From positions 1 to 5,064 of the forward strand of contig CAYWGC010000096.1 of the NCBI GenBank assembly GCA_964457755.1: a stretch of 5,064 nt of DNA, read 5' to 3'. Shown here piece by piece: positions 1-5,044 of this stretch. Both the position numbers and the translations under genes were made by a program. The notes below the pieces were generated by a model, which saw nothing but the letters and a program-made list of their open reading frames with translations, did not search any database and was not told the origin of the DNA. Source of the stretch: Tharpella sp964457755. GTDB lineage: Bacteria > Desulfobacterota > Anaeroferrophillalia > Anaeroferrophillales > Tharpellaceae. Each line of letters opens with the position of its first letter. Positions within the stretch are counted from its first letter, which is position 1.

Positions 1-54
1 GGGCAGTGGGCAGTGGGCAGTGGGCAGTGGGCAGTGGGCAGTGGGCAGTGGGCA
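1..54. repeat. Tandem heptamer array (GGGCAGT), about 7.7 copies
   Basis: Seven perfect copies of GGGCAGT are followed by a partial copy (GGGCA), with no mismatch. Because seven is not a multiple of three, the array is read through all frames, and it is not part of any convincing gene. Eight GGG tracts separated by four-base CAGT loops fit the usual G-quadruplex pattern on the + strand. The same unit in the same orientation occurs at the other end of the window. Short tandem heptamers of this kind occur between genes in several bacterial groups. The array is cut by the window edge, so its true length is unknown. Confidence 0.97.
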
Positions 55-136
55 AAAAGACATTGATCTTTGGTCTTTGTCAAGAGACAAAAATAATTGT
101 TTTGTATCTATTCAGCGTGTTCTGATTTCAAGCTAT

Positions 137-234
137 CTCGATGTGGGGACATGCCTCCAGACCGGGCTTTAGCCCGTGGCGGGCTGAGCCGTGTCCCCCT
201 CGAAGTGGGCGAAGCAAAGTTCGACACCTTTTTT
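137..234 (+). repeat. Paired-hairpin element, REP-like or small structured RNA
   Basis: The first hairpin pairs GGGGACATG (145-153) with CGTGTCCCC (190-198): nine pairs, one of them G-T. Inside it CGGGC (163-167) pairs with GCCCG (172-176) around a TTTA loop, and CAG (158-160) can pair with CTG (184-186). A second, weaker hairpin spans 205-227. The 11-mers CTCGATGTGGG (137-147) and CTCGAAGTGGG (199-209) differ at one base, so each hairpin has a matching 5' leader with GTGG at its foot. Bacterial REP elements mobilised by RAYT transposases typically have a GTAG or GTGG tetranucleotide before a palindrome, so this is a candidate. A small RNA ending at the T run is the alternative. No second copy and no transposase are in the window. 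Confidence 0.55.
205..234 (+). terminator. Possible intrinsic terminator closing the hairpin element
   Basis: GTG (205-207) and CGAA (210-213) pair with TTCG (220-223) and CAC (225-227), with a GG/A internal loop and a GCAAAG apical loop. One C and six T (229-234) follow. The T run is convincing but the stem is imperfect, so termination would be moderate. It could end a transcript coming from the left of the window or a small RNA from the hairpin element itself. Confidence 0.4.
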
Positions 235-270
235 ATTAGCTTTAAGTGGTTCACTGAGTAGTTACCATTT

Positions 271-299
271 TTGAAAACCTTAAGGAATGCTTCGATAAA
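271..299 (+). promoter_or_regulatory. Candidate sigma-70 promoter for the PC4-like gene and ppiase gene
   Basis: TTGAAA (271-276) matches the -35 consensus at five of six positions. GATAAA (294-299), 17 bases downstream, matches the -10 consensus at four of six. Transcription would begin near 306 and leave an untranslated leader of about 90 bases containing two hairpins. This was found by eye only; AT-rich DNA gives such matches by chance. Confidence 0.3.
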
Positions 300-338
300 G
301 AAGTGTTAAGTAAAAGCGGCGGCCTTTTGTCGCTGGAA

Positions 339-380
339 CCCATAAACGGACAAAATACTATTTTTGTGCCGACCCATAAA
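339..380 (+). promoter_or_regulatory. Hairpin flanked by CCCATAAA direct repeats in the 5' leader
   Basis: CCCATAAA occurs at 339-346 and again at 373-380, two bases before the AGGAG ribosome binding site. Between the copies, CGGACAAAA (347-355) pairs with TTTTTGTGCCG (361-371) through nine base pairs, with one bulged G and a loop of about six bases. Another stem, AGCGGC (315-320) with GTCGCT (329-334), lies just upstream. The placement directly before a start codon suggests a cis-acting RNA structure or a protein site with repeated half-sites. It does not match any riboswitch class I can recall. Confidence 0.4.
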
Positions 381-394
381 TCAGGAGAAAATCG

Positions 395-673
395 ATGGCG
401 GAAACGATTGACGAGATAACCATAAACTATGAAGAGGATGGCCAGCTCATCGTCAAGGAACTTGACAAAGAGATCCTCACCCGAGGCGCCTGGACAACGA
501 TTGTCTTTCGCTACCAGCAGTGGGATAAGAAAATAGAAGATTTTGGTAAAGATCTCTATACCATTCGCCGCTACCGTAAAGTCAAAGGCAACTATATGCC
601 GCAATCAAAATTTAACATCTCAAACAAAGAGCAAGCCGGCAAGATTATCGCCGCCCTGCAAAAATGGATTTAA
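395..673 (+). CDS. Conserved hypothetical protein, PC4/YdbC-like nucleic acid binding candidate
   Basis: This is a soluble protein of 92 residues with no signal peptide, membrane segment or cysteine. The start is supported by AGGAG at 383-387, seven bases before the ATG; the gene ends in tandem TAA-TGA stops. The N-terminal 27 residues are acidic. From about residue 31 the pattern resembles the PC4 coactivator and bacterial YdbC fold: a strand with a GAW motif (31-33), a central strand YTIRRY (55-60), a basic loop, KFNIS (72-76), then a C-terminal helix (77-91). In human PC4 the matching stretch has an I-D-I-R-E-Y strand and a K-G-I-S turn before the helix. PC4-type proteins bind single-stranded DNA or RNA, so such a role is possible. 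This is inference from residue pattern; I know no experimentally assigned function. A 52-base gap to the cyclophilin gene suggests co-transcription. Confidence 0.85.
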   Translation: MAETIDEITINYEEDGQLIVKELDKEILTRGAWTTIVFRYQQWDKKIEDFGKDLYTIRRYRKVKGNYMPQSKFNISNKEQAGKIIAALQKWI

Positions 674-725
674 TGACGAAAGTATAAAATTAACAATTTA
701 AAAGAATTAGATAAGGAGAAAATTT

Positions 726-1328
726 ATGCTGGCAATTAAAATTTTACTATTAGGTGGGCTTTTTATGGCATTTTCAACCGGGCTTCCGGCTGTTTCCGAG
801 GCTGCGGCCGATAATCCCCGGGTGGTTATGGAGACCAGTATGGGAACCATGGTACTTGAACTCTACCCGGAAAAAGCCCCGATTACGGTTAAAAACTTTC
901 TCAATTATGTCGATTCAGGATTCTACGATGGGACTATTTTCCATCGCGTAATTCCGGGTTTTGTCCTGCAAGGCGGCGGCTTTAATGCCGAGATGGAGAA
1001 AAAAGAGAATAATCCGCCAATCAAGAATGAAGCGGATAACGGCTTGCGTAATTTGCGAGCCACCCTCTCAATGGCCCGCACTTCACAGATCAACAGTGCC
1101 ACCAGCCAGTTCTTTGTCAACCTGAAAAACAACAGTAATCTCGACCACGGCAGCCGCGATTTTGGTTACGCAGTTTTCGCCAAGGTGGTCGAAGGAGTCA
1201 GCGTTATCGACAAGATGGCCGGGGTCAAAACCACAACCAAAGGTCACTACCGGGACGTTCCGGCAGAACCGGTGTTTATCGTCTCGACCAAACGTCAAAA
1301 AGCGACAACTGCAAGTGATAAGAAATAG
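726..1328 (+). CDS. Exported cyclophilin-type peptidyl-prolyl cis-trans isomerase
   Basis: This enzyme isomerises X-proline bonds during protein folding, here probably in the periplasm. Of its 200 residues, about 1-27 form a signal peptide: a hydrophobic stretch (6-20) and a small-residue cleavage site around A26-A28. The cyclophilin domain runs from about 31 to 188. FHRVIPGF (72-79) supplies R74 and F79, the counterparts of human CypA R55 and F60; Q82 matches Q63. SQFF (127-130) supplies Q128 and F130, matching Q111 and F113. The position of CypA W121, which binds cyclosporin, is N138, and CypA H126 is Y148 as in E. coli PpiA. The tail 189-200 is polar and lysine-rich. AAGGAG at 713-718, seven bases before the ATG, fixes the start and keeps the signal peptide. 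TATAAA at 683-688 has no clear -35 partner, so the gene is probably read from the promoter before its neighbour. The domain resembles E. coli PpiA/PpiB. Confidence 0.95.
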   Translation: MLAIKILLLGGLFMAFSTGLPAVSEAAADNPRVVMETSMGTMVLELYPEKAPITVKNFLNYVDSGFYDGTIFHRVIPGFVLQGGGFNAEMEKKENNPPIKNEADNGLRNLRATLSMARTSQINSATSQFFVNLKNNSNLDHGSRDFGYAVFAKVVEGVSVIDKMAGVKTTTKGHYRDVPAEPVFIVSTKRQKATTASDKK

Positions 1329-1330
1329 AG

Positions 1331-1346
1331 GTTTAATATATTAAAC
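1331..1346. repeat. 16-bp perfect AT-rich palindrome
   Basis: GTTTAATATATTAAAC reads identically on both strands. It lies two bases after the cyclophilin stop codon and directly before the terminator stem. It may simply be part of the 3' processing region; a protein-binding dyad is possible but there is no promoter nearby. Confidence 0.6.
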
Positions 1347-1388
1347 AAAAAGGGCTCTCCCGACAATAGATCGGGAGAGCCCTTTTTT
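1347..1388. terminator. Bidirectional intrinsic terminator between cyclophilin and trkH
   Basis: GGGCTCTCCCGA (1352-1363) and TCGGGAGAGCCC (1371-1382) form a perfect 12-bp stem around a seven-base loop. Flanking AAAAA (1347-1351) and TTTTTT (1383-1388) provide a U tract after the stem on either strand and can extend the stem. It lies 19 bases after the cyclophilin stop and about 21 bases after the trkH stop, so one element ends both convergent transcripts. Confidence 0.95.
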
Positions 1389-1409
1389 AGTTTTTTTGGA
1401 ATAAAATGG

Positions 1410-2861
1410 CTAATGGCGCCAGAACATCGGGGTAAATAGCACGAAGACAGTGTAGAGTTCAAGGCGACCGGAAAGCATAGCAAAGCTTAAAACCCATTTT
1501 ACCAGAGCCGGGTAGTGGGCATAGTTTTCGGTCGGACCGACAACCCCGAAGCCAGGGCCGATATTGCCAACAGTGGCCAGAGCCGTGGATACGGCACTTA
1601 AAAGATCGACCCCGGCCAGCGTGACCACAAAGGTTACCAATAGTAAAATTGTAATATAGAGAAAGAAAAATCCGGAGATCGCGTAGACGATATTCTTACG
1701 CACGACCTGACCCGAAAAGCGCAATGGGAAAACCGCCTTAGGGTGGATCAGGTATTTCATCTCATTAACTGCCTGCTTAAAGAGAGTAACAATCCTGATC
1801 ACTTTAATACCGCCGCCGGTCGAACCCGAACAGCCACCAACAAACATCAATAAAAGCAACACCGCCTGGGCCATATAGGGCCACTTCTCATAATCGGCCG
1901 TCGCAAATCCGGTGGTTGTTAAAATCGAAGCAACCTGAAAAGCTGAGTAGCGCAAAGCCTCGGCAAAACCCTGATAGACTTCGAGATGAAGATTAAAGGC
2001 CACCATTAAGGTCGCAGAGACAAATATCAAAAGATAAGCTTTAAATTCAGTATTTGTAAAAAGGGTGCGCCCGTGGCCGGTTAAAAGACGGAAATGGAGG
2101 ACAAAGTTCATCCCCGCCGCGACCATAAAAAAGGTTATCACCCAATCGATATAAGCAGAATCAAAATGCGCCACACCGCTATTCATGGTCGAAAATCCAC
2201 CCGTGGCAACAGTACCAAAAGTATGGGTTAAGGCATCAAGAAAGTTCATGCCGCCGCCCATCAAAAGCAGGGTTTCAACAACCGTCATACCGAGATAGAT
2301 GTACCAAAGATATTTAGCCGTCTCGGCTATCCGCGGGGTGATTTTATCAACCGTTGGCCCGGGAGCTTCGGCTTTGACCAGCTGCAGGCCACCAACCCCC
2401 AACAACGGCAAAATGGCAACCGTCAGAACCACGATCCCCATCCCGCCGAGCCAGTGGGTCAGCGAACGCCAGTAAAGAATGGCCCGGGGCAGACTCTGGA
2501 CCTCAGTCAAGATTGAGGCTCCGGTTGTCGTAAACCCTGACATAGCCTCAAAATAGGCATCACAAAACGAAGGAATAGTTCCGGAAAAATAGAAAGGCAA
2601 GGCCCCCAGCAGAGCCACCATTCCCCAACCCCCGACCACAAAAAGAAAACCATCTTTAAAGGAGGGTTGATTGCGGCCGGAGTTGCGGGTTGAAAAAAGG
2701 AAAATACCGGCAACCAGAACGGTTACCGCAATCGGCTCGATAAAAGCTTTAGAAACCGCAAACTCGCGAAAATATAAGGCGACGCCCACTGCCGTCAGCA
2801 TAAATCCGCAAACAATGAGCAGCAGATAGGATATAATCCGTAAAACAATTTTAGGGTTCAT
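1410..2861 (-). CDS. trkH: Trk potassium uptake system, membrane pore subunit TrkH
   Basis: This inner-membrane protein carries potassium into the cell and is gated by TrkA. At 483 residues it matches the E. coli TrkH length and keeps a full C-terminus ending FWRH. The four selectivity-filter loops of the SKT superfamily are visible: TTTGAS (111-116), ATGGFS (219-224), TTTGFA (315-320) and GNIGPG (432-437), giving filter glycines G114, G221, G318 and G435. The glycine-rich intramembrane gating loop that follows the third repeat is present as VGGCSGSTGGG (341-351). Two extra N-terminal helices (about 8-57) precede the first pore repeat, as is usual for TrkH. The start lies 16 bases after the trkA stop. 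Only a weak GGA (2876-2874) precedes it, so translation may depend on ribosomes leaving trkA. An out-of-frame ATG sits eight bases upstream. KtrB is a less likely alternative because of the length and the TrkA neighbour. Confidence 0.97.
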   Translation of the reverse strand: MNPKIVLRIISYLLLIVCGFMLTAVGVALYFREFAVSKAFIEPIAVTVLVAGIFLFSTRNSGRNQPSFKDGFLFVVGGWGMVALLGALPFYFSGTIPSFCDAYFEAMSGFTTTGASILTEVQSLPRAILYWRSLTHWLGGMGIVVLTVAILPLLGVGGLQLVKAEAPGPTVDKITPRIAETAKYLWYIYLGMTVVETLLLMGGGMNFLDALTHTFGTVATGGFSTMNSGVAHFDSAYIDWVITFFMVAAGMNFVLHFRLLTGHGRTLFTNTEFKAYLLIFVSATLMVAFNLHLEVYQGFAEALRYSAFQVASILTTTGFATADYEKWPYMAQAVLLLLMFVGGCSGSTGGGIKVIRIVTLFKQAVNEMKYLIHPKAVFPLRFSGQVVRKNIVYAISGFFFLYITILLLVTFVVTLAGVDLLSAVSTALATVGNIGPGFGVVGPTENYAHYPALVKWVLSFAMLSGRLELYTVFVLFTPMFWRH

Positions 2862-2877
2862 GGATTCATGGAGTCCG

Positions 2878-4233
2878 TTAATGCAGAAAAAGCTCTTCTA
2901 AGGAGTCGACCTGTTCGGCCTTGGCAAAGGTAACCACGTTGTCGCCAGCCTGAATCACAAATTCACCGTTAGGGACAAAGTTTTTGCTCGTGGCCCCTTC
3001 CGGACGGTTTACGGCAACCACCAGGGAACCGGTCGGCAGCTGTAACTCTTTTACCATCTTTCCCGAAATCTTACTGGAGGGATTAACCGCAAACTCAATC
3101 GCTTCGGCTTTGCCGTCAAAGATTGAATGGACCCTTTTAATATTGCCGCGCCGCACATATTTAAGAATGGCACTGACCGAACTCGCTTTCGGACTAACGG
3201 TCGCGTCGATACCGAGTTTATCTGCCATCTTCAGGTAACTCGACTTATTGACAACCGGGATAACCCGCTTTATACCAAGACTTTTGGCATAAATGGCAGT
3301 CAACATATTGAGAGCTTCATCCGGGGTTGTCGTGACAATCAGATCGGAGGCATGAAGCTGTTCATCATAAAAGAGCTTCTCATCCGAGATATCTTCGTGA
3401 ATCACCAGAGCATCGGGAAAACGTTCTGCCAGGTATTTACAATGCTTATAATCTTTTTCGACAATCTTAACACTGCGCCCGGTAGCTAAGAGAAACTCAC
3501 TGACATAACAACCAATCTTACCGCCACCAACAACCACAACGTTGTGTAGTTTATGACGGAAACGACCGGCACTGGCAAAAATCCTCTCCATATTGCGATG
3601 GTTCGAAACAATATAGATCCGATCCCCTTCAGAAATTACAGTATCACCATAGGGAATGATTACTTCATCATCCCGGCTGATCCCGGCAATAATAAAATTG
3701 TAACGGATATCGCGACGAATATCGCGCAGGCTCTTATCGCGAAAAGGGGACGTTGCATCAACAAAAATATTCCGCAACTGGATATCAGTATCTTCGAAAA
3801 CCAGAACTTCACCGGTAGCCCCATGGGCCACGACATTCATAATCGCCCGGGCCGCCTCAATCTCGGGATTGACAACATAATCAATCCCGAGCAGGGAATT
3901 GTTCAAAATCCCGCTGCGCCGGTATTGCAGGCTGCGAACCCTGGCAATCTTGGTCTTGACTTTGAACTCATTGGCAACCACCAGACAGGAGACAATATTG
4001 ACCTCGTCAAGGTTGGAAACCGCAATAAAGGTATTGGCCCCGTCAATCCCGGCTTCGGCCAGAGTTTCAGGATTGCTGCCTTCACCCTGAACGACCATGC
4101 AGTCGAGATGATCAGCAACAAATTTTGCCCGACGAGGATCTTTTTCAATAAGAACCACATCCTGATGACTGGTCACCAGCTGCTCGGCCAGATGAAACCC
4201 AACCTCACCTGAACCGGAAATAACTATCCTCAT
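2878..4233 (-). CDS. trkA: Trk potassium uptake system, NAD-binding gating subunit TrkA
   Basis: This cytoplasmic protein assembles as a ring under TrkH and opens or closes the pore in response to nucleotides. With 451 residues it has the doubled layout of classical TrkA: RCK_N (about 1-120), TrkA_C (about 140-222), RCK_N (about 230-345), TrkA_C (about 365-450). Both Rossmann glycine motifs are intact: GSGEVG (7-12) with the acidic ribose-binding E30 at the end of the second strand, and GGGKIG (236-241) with E259. I chose the ATG at 4233 over an in-frame GTG at 4239. GGAG at 4242-4239 is five bases before the ATG but overlaps the GTG and so cannot serve it, and the resulting MRIVISGSG start matches the family. 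The gene is first in the operon with trkH and diverges from the rubrerythrin-like gene. Confidence 0.97.
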   Translation of the reverse strand: MRIVISGSGEVGFHLAEQLVTSHQDVVLIEKDPRRAKFVADHLDCMVVQGEGSNPETLAEAGIDGANTFIAVSNLDEVNIVSCLVVANEFKVKTKIARVRSLQYRRSGILNNSLLGIDYVVNPEIEAARAIMNVVAHGATGEVLVFEDTDIQLRNIFVDATSPFRDKSLRDIRRDIRYNFIIAGISRDDEVIIPYGDTVISEGDRIYIVSNHRNMERIFASAGRFRHKLHNVVVVGGGKIGCYVSEFLLATGRSVKIVEKDYKHCKYLAERFPDALVIHEDISDEKLFYDEQLHASDLIVTTTPDEALNMLTAIYAKSLGIKRVIPVVNKSSYLKMADKLGIDATVSPKASSVSAILKYVRRGNIKRVHSIFDGKAEAIEFAVNPSSKISGKMVKELQLPTGSLVVAVNRPEGATSKNFVPNGEFVIQAGDNVVTFAKAEQVDSLEELFLH

Positions 4234-4290
4234 CGACACTCCACAAAAGTGATGATAAACTTAATATCGCAAGTTTAAAATAAGCCATTG

Positions 4291-4319
4291 ACACTACCAG
4301 ACCGAATGATGAAAGTCAA
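4291..4319 (-). promoter_or_regulatory. Candidate promoter for the trkA-trkH operon
   Basis: Read on the minus strand, TTGACT (4319-4314) matches the -35 consensus at five of six positions. TAGTGT (4296-4291), 17 bases on, matches the -10 at three of six. Transcription would start near 4284, leaving a leader of about 50 bases. The -10 is poor, so this is tentative. Confidence 0.3.
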
Positions 4320-4418
4320 ATTCGGGCAAACAACGCTCTGGGGCCATATCTCAAAATGCCAGCTCAACGTCAACTTCAAAACGGAAATTCCGGCCCCATA
4401 AGAAACTTGAAAAACTTG

Positions 4419-4447
4419 TTGACAAAAACCGTTAATCAAGATAAAAA
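4419..4447 (+). promoter_or_regulatory. Candidate sigma-70 promoter of the rubrerythrin-like gene
   Basis: TTGACA (4419-4424) is a perfect -35 hexamer. TAAAAA (4442-4447), 17 bases downstream, matches the -10 consensus at four of six positions. Transcription would start near 4454, giving a leader of about 70 bases before the start codon. The -10 lies inside the inverted repeat listed separately, so a repressor bound there would block the polymerase. Confidence 0.5.
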
Positions 4448-4459
4448 ATATCTTGATTA
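4433..4459. promoter_or_regulatory. Perfect 11-bp inverted repeat over the -10, candidate operator
   Basis: TAATCAAGATA (4433-4443) is exactly mirrored by TATCTTGATTA (4449-4459) around AAAAA. The position over the -10 and the expected start point is typical of a repressor site. The half-site does not match the Fur, PerR or FNR consensus as I know them. A weak AT-rich hairpin in RNA is the alternative, as GTTTTG follows the stem on the + strand. Confidence 0.55.
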
Positions 4460-4525
4460 GTTTTGCTTTAAATTAAAATTAGAGAAAGCACACCGAGCAG
4501 ATCCCCAACATAAAGGAGTTAAATT

Positions 4526-5038
4526 ATGACTACTGCAAACGAAAAGATTCTGGCTGCTTTAAAAACCGCCATGGAAGCCGAAATGACCGGACACCATTTT
4601 TACAACAATGCCGCCGCCACAACTGAGGACCCACAAGGAAAAGAGACCTTCAAAAGACTGGCAGAAGAGGAGCTGCTCCACTTCAACTACTTGAAAAAAC
4701 AGTACGGAAGCGTTTTTGAAACTGGAGATTTTAATTTCTCAACGCCCTTGGCAGCAGATCCCAACGCCGAAATCAGCGGCCCGATCTTCAGCCCCCAACT
4801 AAAAGCCCGCATCAAACAAAGTCATTTTGAGATCAGTGCCTTGAGTGTTGGCATGCAGCTTGAGCTCAACGCCGTCAACTTCTATCGTCAATGTGCCCAA
4901 GATTCAGATAACGCTGAAGTAAAGGCTTTTTTCAACCATCTTGTTAAATGGGAACAGGGTCACTACGACGGTTTTGCCCAGGAACTTGACAGTCTCAAAG
5001 AGGACTACTGGCAGGCTAACAACTTTGTCCCCATGTAG
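4526..5038 (+). CDS. Rubrerythrin-like ferritin-family di-iron protein without rubredoxin domain
   Basis: This is a soluble four-helix di-iron protein of 170 residues. The full ligand set of the ferritin-like/rubrerythrin fold can be traced: E19 in helix A (with Y26 seven residues on), E49 and H52 in the EExxH of helix B (48-52), E113 in helix C (with Y120 seven on), and E143 and H146 in the WExxH of helix D (142-146). Classical rubrerythrins add a C-terminal rubredoxin domain with four cysteines; here there is only one cysteine (C123), and the chain ends in a short aromatic tail (FVPM). Rubrerythrins reduce hydrogen peroxide in anaerobes, and rubredoxin-free relatives may act in peroxide or iron handling, so the substrate is not settled. 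AAGGAG at 4513-4518, seven bases before the ATG, supports the start. The gene is preceded by its own promoter-like site and inverted repeat, and no terminator is seen before the heptamer array six bases after its stop. Confidence 0.92.
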   Translation: MTTANEKILAALKTAMEAEMTGHHFYNNAAATTEDPQGKETFKRLAEEELLHFNYLKKQYGSVFETGDFNFSTPLAADPNAEISGPIFSPQLKARIKQSHFEISALSVGMQLELNAVNFYRQCAQDSDNAEVKAFFNHLVKWEQGHYDGFAQELDSLKEDYWQANNFVPM

Positions 5039-5044
5039 GTTTGA

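Larger units (their letters stand above)
55..394. other. Gene-free region between the heptamer array and the first gene
   Basis: No open reading frame here has a plausible ribosome binding site and protein-like composition. Bases 55-130 are AT-rich and hold only a small 6-bp hairpin (TTTGTC at 76-81 with GACAAA at 86-91, loop AAGA). Bases 137-234 hold two GC-rich hairpins, and 271-380 hold a candidate promoter and a repeat-flanked hairpin; these are listed separately. An antisense reading frame covering 251-604 overlaps the first gene in the opposite direction and is not credible. Confidence 0.75.
4234..4525. other. Divergent intergenic region between trkA and the rubrerythrin-like gene
   Basis: These 292 bases carry the candidate trkA promoter, the candidate promoter and operator of the rubrerythrin-like gene, and a GC-rich 7-bp inverted repeat, TGGGGCC (4339-4345) with GGCCCCA (4392-4398), 46 bases apart. 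A 31-codon reading frame at 4306-4401 lacks a ribosome binding site and is not called. I see no tRNA-like or recognised riboswitch structure. Confidence 0.6.

Noticed and set aside
1..54. CRISPR array
   Set aside because: The units are seven bases long and directly contiguous, with no spacers.
137..234. Cyclic di-GMP or other known riboswitch
   Set aside because: The GCAAAG and hairpin arrangement was compared from memory with the GEMM, cobalamin, fluoride and preQ1 classes; the conserved cores are absent and no gene follows closely.
251..604. Minus strand reading frame of 117 codons over the first gene and its leader
   Set aside because: The + strand gene has an ideal ribosome binding site and a family-like product, while this frame runs across non-coding leader DNA.
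3553..4212. Long + strand reading frame of 219 codons opposite trkA
   Set aside because: It is fully antisense to a gene with intact TrkA motifs, has no good ribosome binding site and its product resembles no family; it is a by-product of trkA codon use.
4288..4316. Second + strand promoter beginning at TTGACA (4288-4293)
   Set aside because: No acceptable -10 hexamer lies 16-18 bases downstream (GAAAGT at 17).
4306..4401. 31-codon + strand reading frame upstream of the rubrerythrin-like gene
   Set aside because: No ribosome binding site precedes it and the length is within chance expectation.
4433..4459. FNR site
   Set aside because: The half-sites are in the wrong order (ATCAA outside-in rather than TTGAT-N4-ATCAA).
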